Origin: Abditibacteriaceae bacterium
GTDB taxonomy: Bacteria; Armatimonadota; Abditibacteriia; Abditibacteriales; Abditibacteriaceae
Direction of reading: 5' to 3'
NCBI GenBank assembly: GCA_019239895.1
Contig: JAFAZH010000021.1
Span: 83,259 to 147,258, forward strand
DNA length: 64,000 bases
The translations under genes and the position numbers were made by a program. Below, piece after piece: positions 60,787 through 64,000 of this stretch. Positions within the stretch are counted from its first letter, which is position 1. Every line of letters starts with the position of its first letter. The notes beneath the pieces were generated by a model. It had not been told where the DNA came from and made no database searches. It worked only from the letters and a program-made list of their open reading frames with translations.

Positions 60787-61274
60787 GTGCCTGGCTTCCA
60801 CTCAGGCAGGTGTAGTTTTTCCAGGTCAATATGCGTGGATTTGAGGTTTATGCCCACGGTCAAGGTATCAGGGGCCGTGTGAGAATAGATAACCTGCCAA
60901 CTGCCGCTTGTCGGCTGGCGGGAAAAGGTGAGTTGGATGTGAATGCCCTGGAGCCTGGTCAGTGCGGTTAAAAACTCCTGCAAGGATGCCGTATTGCCGT
61001 CATAGTCCAGGAAAGTCGGATAAGCCAGAGAGGTGGGGGTAATGGCGGGCCAGAAGCTCGTCAGGCCGCCGAGATAATGAAACTTCTTGTCTTGCAGCAC
61101 ACTCAGCATCAAATCGGCCTTCTTTTGATCGTAACCCTTGGGGAAGAAAATATCGGGTTGTGTTACTGGTCTGCTTAAAGCGAAGACCTGCGGTGCGGCA
61201 GTGGCCAGCGTCGCGCATACCATCACCAGCATGACAATCCTGTGCGTTACGCCCTGGTGCCTTGACTTAGCCAT
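60783..61274 (-). CDS. Cassette gene: exported protein of unknown function
   Basis: The ATG at 61274 has GGAGG 9 nt upstream and opens a signal peptide (MAKSRHQGVTHRIVMLVMVCATLATAAPQVFA). The ~130-residue mature part (DIFFPKGYDQKKADLMLSVLQDKKFHYLGG, then IHIQLTFSRQPTSGSWQVIYSHTAPDTLTVGINL) is mixed alpha/beta with no Cys. No family was recognised. Confidence 0.7.
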   Translation of the reverse strand: MAKSRHQGVTHRIVMLVMVCATLATAAPQVFALSRPVTQPDIFFPKGYDQKKADLMLSVLQDKKFHYLGGLTSFWPAITPTSLAYPTFLDYDGNTASLQEFLTALTRLQGIHIQLTFSRQPTSGSWQVIYSHTAPDTLTVGINLKSTHIDLEKLHLPEWKPGT

Positions 61275-61337
61275 AGTGATAGCCTCCAATGGTTGCATCT
61301 GTTCAAGCTTTTGAGCGCCAAGCACGCTAAAAAGTTG

Positions 61338-61430
61338 CGCGTAGCGGCCCAACGCCGAAATCAGCCGCGCCGCAGGTGAAGCACAGCAGAACCGGAGGCG
61401 TCGGTTGCACCGCCTGGTTAATCCGCTGTC
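61338..61430 (-). other. attC site
   Basis: Left GCGCGTAGCGGCCCAAC and right GTTAATCCGCTGT flank ATCAGCCGCGCCGC and GGAGGCGTCGGTTGCACCGCC. It follows the broken duplicate cassette gene. Confidence 0.8.
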
Positions 61431-61457
61431 TGGCTATGGTGGGAGGAATTGTTTTAT

Positions 61458-61690
61458 TTAGTGAGGTTGTTGTGTAGAATGTTGCTGATCCAGTTTCGCG
61501 CGCTCTCGGTGGTATTTGGCATCAAGGGGTAATAGAGCTATGAGAAAAAGCAGCAGAATCATGCCGGGAATGAGAATGCCTCGACGCCACTGAAAATGCT
61601 GCTTCTTCAGAGCATCGGCATTGAACCAGGCGGCAAACGCCAGCCAGCCACCTAAGACAGTGGCAATTCCTAAGTCGAAGCCTGTTTCCT
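61458..61690 (-). pseudogene. Duplicate of the 56104-56340 cassette gene lacking its start codon
   Basis: The frame matches the intact copy from GFDLGIATVLGGWLAFA to the same end QQH(A/S)TQQPH. About 10 bp, including the ATG and three further codons, is missing: the intact copy has GAACATGAATGTGGATGGCTTC-type sequence where this copy has GAAACAGGCTTC. The upstream TAGGAGGCG ribosome site remains. No ATG, GTG or TTG lies in frame before mid-gene. The two copies remain about 90% identical by eye. Confidence 0.75.
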
Positions 61691-61709
61691 GCGCCTCCTA
61701 TAAAGTATC

Positions 61710-61802
61710 GCGCACCGGCCCAACCAAACGCTGCAACGGGCAGCTTTCCGCTCGTTGCACTTGCTCCAAGCCGCCGCTGCGCTTTACGTTGGGCCGGTGT
61801 TA
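61710..61802 (-). other. attC site
   Basis: Left GCGCACCGGCCCAAC and right GTTGGGCCGGTGTTA are almost perfect inverse complements of each other. The TAA of the upstream gene (61800) is in the right core. Confidence 0.85.
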
Positions 61803-62057
61803 TGGCATTTTGATAATCTGGTTGTTGCAATTCTTACATTGACCCGTTTGCCGGATCAACCGTGCGCTATCATTATCATCAAGTGCCTTGCCGCAAAACG
61901 GACATAAGACAGCTAAATCTAACGCTTTTAGCTTTCTATCAATTACATATCCCACCATAGGTGCATAAGAAAATATGCACCCAAAGACAAGGATATTGAA
62001 AATCCAATCCTGCCAGGCTTGCGACTTCATACTGTCAAAATATCTGGCTAAAGGCAT
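61800..62057 (-). CDS. Cassette gene: membrane protein with C-terminal zinc ribbon
   Basis: This 85-residue protein has a helix at WIFNILVFGCIFSYAPMVGYVI and then a ribbon with LCPFCGKAL and QCKNCNNQI (two CxxC pairs). The predicted role is metal-stabilised binding at the membrane. Its ATG overlaps the end of the upstream 37-codon gene by 10 bp, so translation is probably coupled. The stop is in the attC. Confidence 0.75.
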   Translation of the reverse strand: MPLARYFDSMKSQAWQDWIFNILVFGCIFSYAPMVGYVIDRKLKALDLAVLCPFCGKALDDNDSARLIRQTGQCKNCNNQIIKMP

Positions 62058-62161
62058 ACCGAGCAGCGCACTATCAAAAAGAGATTAGCCGCAAGGAGAC
62101 CGAATCTCACTCTGATTTGTTTATTCCATTCTAAGCGTGCTAGAAAATCCGCTCTGTCCAT
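62048..62161 (-). CDS. Cassette gene: 37-aa membrane peptide coupled to the zinc-ribbon gene
   Basis: The peptide is MDRADFLARLEWNKQIRVRFG followed by a helix (LLAANLFLIVRCSVCL). It overlaps the next gene's start. The frame stays open upstream through the whole attC to a GTG at 62419, which would make a 123-residue fusion. I regard the short form as native. Confidence 0.5.
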   Translation of the reverse strand: MDRADFLARLEWNKQIRVRFGLLAANLFLIVRCSVCL

Positions 62162-62190
62162 GTCTTTAATATGCCAACCCACCACGCCGC

Positions 62191-62268
62191 GCGCAAGCGG
62201 CCCAACGGTGACGCTCAGGGGCGTGACGAGGCACGAGGAGCATCCCTTGCAGCGCGGGGTTAGGCCGC
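62191..62268 (-). other. attC site
   Basis: Left GCGCAAGCGGCCCAAC and right GTTAGGCCGC are classic inverse cores (GCCCAAC / GTTAGGC). The spacing is only ~78 bp with inner GACGCTCAGGGGCGTGAC. Confidence 0.88.
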
Positions 62269-62517
62269 ACCTTTGCGTTGCCTCTGTATTTGCCGCCGCG
62301 CCATTCCAGGCTACGATGACGATGACGGCGGCCACTCCTGCGTCGCCGGAGAGCAGAAGACGGTGGCCAAAGCCGAAGTGGCGCACGGCCTCAACCGCGG
62401 AAAATGTTCCCAGTCCCACGGCGAAAGGTTTCGCTCGACGGCGGCCCCGCTTCGTCTCGGTCAGGAACCCCTGGGCTCAACCCGTCCTTCGTCGCATGTG
62501 AATTATCTCACGTTCCG
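62269..62517 (-). other. Cassette segment without a clear intact gene
   Basis: An ATG at about 62497 opens a 6-codon frame that ends in TGA. The same frame beyond the TGA stays open and encodes a hydrophobic stretch (LLLSGDAGVAAVIVIVAWNGAAA) up to the attC, with a GTG at 62419 as the only good internal start. This may be a small membrane protein starting at 62419, or a gene with a nonsense mutation. Confidence 0.35.
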
Positions 62518-63168
62518 CTACTTCCGGCGCAGGCTCAGGATCGCCGCCTCCGCGACCGGGAGACTCGTGGCGGCGAAGGGCCGGGCCGTGCAGTCACTCC
62601 CGACACAGTTGCGAGTCTCGTACCCCTCCAGGGAAACCGCATGCGCTAGGCCCGTCGTCGCATAGGTATACCCCTGCTGGACGGATGTCTGGCCCGACCC
62701 TTTATAGGTATGGATCCCGCTCCAGTAGGTCCGCGCGAAAACGACCCCATGGATCGTCCCTCGCTCGGGCACAGTCTGGGTAAAGCCCGTCAGATGCCGT
62801 CGCCGGATCGCCAGGGTGCGTGCCAGGACGTCCTCCGGCTTCGCGGCGTTCAGACGATCGATGACGATCACGCTGAGGAACGACCTCCCGTCGCCGGTCA
62901 TTGGCCCCTCCCAAAGGTGCAGCCCGCCGCCGAACATCTCCAGTGGCCGAAATGTGTCGCTCGCGGCGGGCTGGTACCCTTGTGGTGGACGAAGGACGAA
63001 ACCGGAGGCCGCGGTCTCACCTGCCAGTTGCTGGGTCAGGACGGGCGGGGCCTGCCAGACCGGCAGACTCCCATACGACCTGCGGGACTGGCCGCACCCC
63101 GAACAGAGCGCAAGAAGGAGAGCCAGGGAAAGAAGTCTCTTCACGATTTTCATCTTCTTCTGCGGCAT
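62518..63168 (-). CDS. Cassette gene: lipoprotein of unknown function
   Basis: The ATG at 63168 (or 63153) opens a lipoprotein signal (IVKRLLSLALLLALCSGC). The mature ~190 residues include FVLRPPQGYQPAASDTFRP, LSVIVIDRLNAAKPEDVLARTL and YATTGLAHAVSLEGYETRNCVGSDC, a pattern like the DUF1795/PsbP-type lipoproteins (not certain). This cassette is clearly more GC-rich than the next ones. Confidence 0.72.
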   Translation of the reverse strand: MPQKKMKIVKRLLSLALLLALCSGCGQSRRSYGSLPVWQAPPVLTQQLAGETAASGFVLRPPQGYQPAASDTFRPLEMFGGGLHLWEGPMTGDGRSFLSVIVIDRLNAAKPEDVLARTLAIRRRHLTGFTQTVPERGTIHGVVFARTYWSGIHTYKGSGQTSVQQGYTYATTGLAHAVSLEGYETRNCVGSDCTARPFAATSLPVAEAAILSLRRK

Positions 63169-63352
63169 CAAAGTCTTTCTATCTAAGACTAACGCTGGGC
63201 CAACGAATGGAACTGAGTGTAAAAGAGCTACGACGAGAGCTTCTGATGCCCCTCGCGTTACCGCACCCAAACGTGTGCCCCACTTATTCAAGTCTGGTAT
63301 AGCTTCCTCGCATTATCTAGTCTCCCGCACAGTTTATAGGACATAGCAACCT

Positions 63353-63457
63353 GCGCGCAGCGGCCCAACGCCCAGCTCAGCGGCGCACGGAGGCCGCAGT
63401 GAGGCACGAACGTAGGCCGTAGCGCGTCCGTTGCAGCGAATGGTTGGGCCGGTGTTT
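63353..63457 (-). other. attC site
   Basis: Left GCGCGCAGCGGCCCAAC and right GTTGGGCCGGTGTTT have exact inverse cores. Inner blocks GGAGGCCGCAGTGAGGCACGAACG and CCGTTGCAGCG are shared with several other sites. Confidence 0.88.
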
Positions 63458-63481
63458 GGACGACTTGCACGCCACTCGTGC

Positions 63482-63976
63482 CTACAGCTTCTTTTCCATG
63501 CGCATGATGGCGAAGCCGTTGTACGTTCCTTCCCCAACCTGTGCGAAGTCGTGCTCGCGCAGGAAGTTAAGAAATCGTAGATCATTGGCATATTCGACCA
63601 ACGCCAGCGTGTCTGCTCCCCATGCCTGCGCGTCCTTGAGCAGATGCTGATAAAGAAACTCGCCCAAATCTGAGAAAGCCCATTGATTGGGATTGAAGAC
63701 AAGGTATAAGCGGAAACTCTTCAAACCCGATCCCTGCTGCTCGATAGCCGCATAGGCAACCGGCTCTTGGGTGGCGCTTTCGTGAGCAATGTAGTGCCGC
63801 CGCACTCCCTTGCTCTCGTCGTAGTGGCGTCGGTTCTGTTGCCACTGCCGATTCCCTTGAGGGTCTTGGGGAACTTGAAGATTAGACAAGACGTGCAGCA
63901 GTTGGTAATCCTGCTCCATGTCTTCTTGGCCGAACGGGCGTAAGTAGAACCGGCCTTCAGTAACAACCGTCGTCAT
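63482..63976 (-). CDS. Cassette gene: GNAT-like acetyltransferase
   Basis: The start MTTVVTEGRFYLRPFGQEDMEQDYQLL is a GNAT beta1-alpha1. Later segments KSFRLYLVFNPNQWAFSDLGEFLYQHLLKDAQAWGADTLAL and FLNFLREHDFAQVGEGTYNGFAIMRM follow GNAT strands 4-7. The usual R/Q-x-x-G-x-G acetyl-CoA loop is poor (NQWAFSDLG), so catalysis is doubtful. Acetyltransferases are frequent cassette cargo. Confidence 0.7.
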   Translation of the reverse strand: MTTVVTEGRFYLRPFGQEDMEQDYQLLHVLSNLQVPQDPQGNRQWQQNRRHYDESKGVRRHYIAHESATQEPVAYAAIEQQGSGLKSFRLYLVFNPNQWAFSDLGEFLYQHLLKDAQAWGADTLALVEYANDLRFLNFLREHDFAQVGEGTYNGFAIMRMEKKL

Positions 63977-64000
63977 AGTCTTTCCTGTTGAGCATGAGCC

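Larger units (their letters stand above)
51750..64000 (-). mobile_element. Integron-type gene cassette array (distal part, integrase not in window)
   Basis: Nearly every gene from 51886 to 63976 is on the minus strand. Most are followed by a 60-110 bp element whose outer cores are RYYYAAC and GTTRRRY-like and whose inner part is imperfectly palindromic, as in attC. Ten such sites are convincing and about five are degenerate. Stop codons often fall inside the core (TTA within GTTAGGG, and similar). Cassettes usually contain one gene, sometimes two. GC content visibly changes between cassettes. No tyrosine recombinase is in the window. Cassette polarity puts intI and attI to the right of 64000, and the old end of the array at about 51.75 kb. 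Confidence 0.85.

Noticed and set aside
61522..61830. A 102-codon minus-strand frame over the duplicate cassette
   Set aside because: It is out of frame with the conserved paralogous protein and runs through an attC site.
1..64000. tRNA, rRNA, prophage or IS transposase genes
   Set aside because: I looked for cloverleaf-like GGTTCGAATCC arms, transposase DDE motifs and phage structural genes and found none that I could support.

Overview
The window is a 64 kb stretch of bacterial chromosome of moderately high GC, from an organism I cannot name. It carries many exported proteins, lipoproteins and secreted polysaccharide-active enzymes, a Uma2-family nuclease, Rcp1-type response regulators, two transglutaminase-like proteins and many dispersed hairpin repeats. 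Together these suggest a free-living, large-genome heterotroph of an under-cultured phylum (an Armatimonadota-, Chloroflexota- or Planctomycetota-like lifestyle). That placement is inference. I found no rRNA, tRNA, replication origin or prophage.

Layout. 1-11 kb: the 3' end of a giant repeat-built surface protein, a Uma2 protein, a transglutaminase/M48 protease pair, a lipoprotein and a membrane histidine kinase. 11.2-13.5 kb: a CRISPR array of 34 repeats with a plausible leader but no cas genes in the window. 13.6-25.4 kb: small exported proteins, two paralogous single-domain response regulators, a HAD phosphatase, a lipid-anchored methyltransferase coupled to a beta-propeller, a pectate-lyase-like beta-helix protein, a TPR-transglutaminase protein and a mercuric-reductase-like flavoprotein. 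25.5-34 kb: GH43 and PhyH enzymes, DinB, CbrC, MscL, two GNATs and an APH-like kinase. Scattered among them are five tiny membrane proteins that share the C-terminal motif G-F-x-[IV]-x-D-[DN]-Y-P. 34-51.6 kb: a TolB-like propeller, two paralogous Cys-rich-domain membrane proteins, a frameshifted lipoprotein gene, a PAP2 phosphatase, an epimerase, a DJ-1/PfpI protein, a cold-shock protein, a GH5 glycosidase, VanZ, a D12 DNA methylase, an FAD oxidoreductase, a YiiX-like peptidase and a Nudix hydrolase.

51.7-64 kb (running off the right edge) looks like the distal part of an integron gene-cassette array. About twenty mostly small genes all lie on the minus strand. They are separated by 60-110 bp elements whose ends read GCGCAGCGGCCCAAC and GTTGAGCCGCTGT, or close variants. 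These match the RYYYAAC/GTTRRRY inverse core sites of attC. Several stop codons sit inside the attC core, as is usual for cassettes. The orientation places the expected integrase and attI beyond base 64000. Cassette contents include a GNAT, lipoproteins, many one- to four-TM proteins of unknown function, a GH43-like enzyme, a beta-lactamase-fold serine hydrolase and a duplicated cassette whose second copy has lost its start codon.

Two signals deserve priority: the cassette array, and the DDYP-tailed family of tiny membrane proteins, which I do not recognise from any described system. Several genes have a -10-like box 5-9 nt before the start codon, suggesting leaderless transcripts alongside Shine-Dalgarno-led genes.
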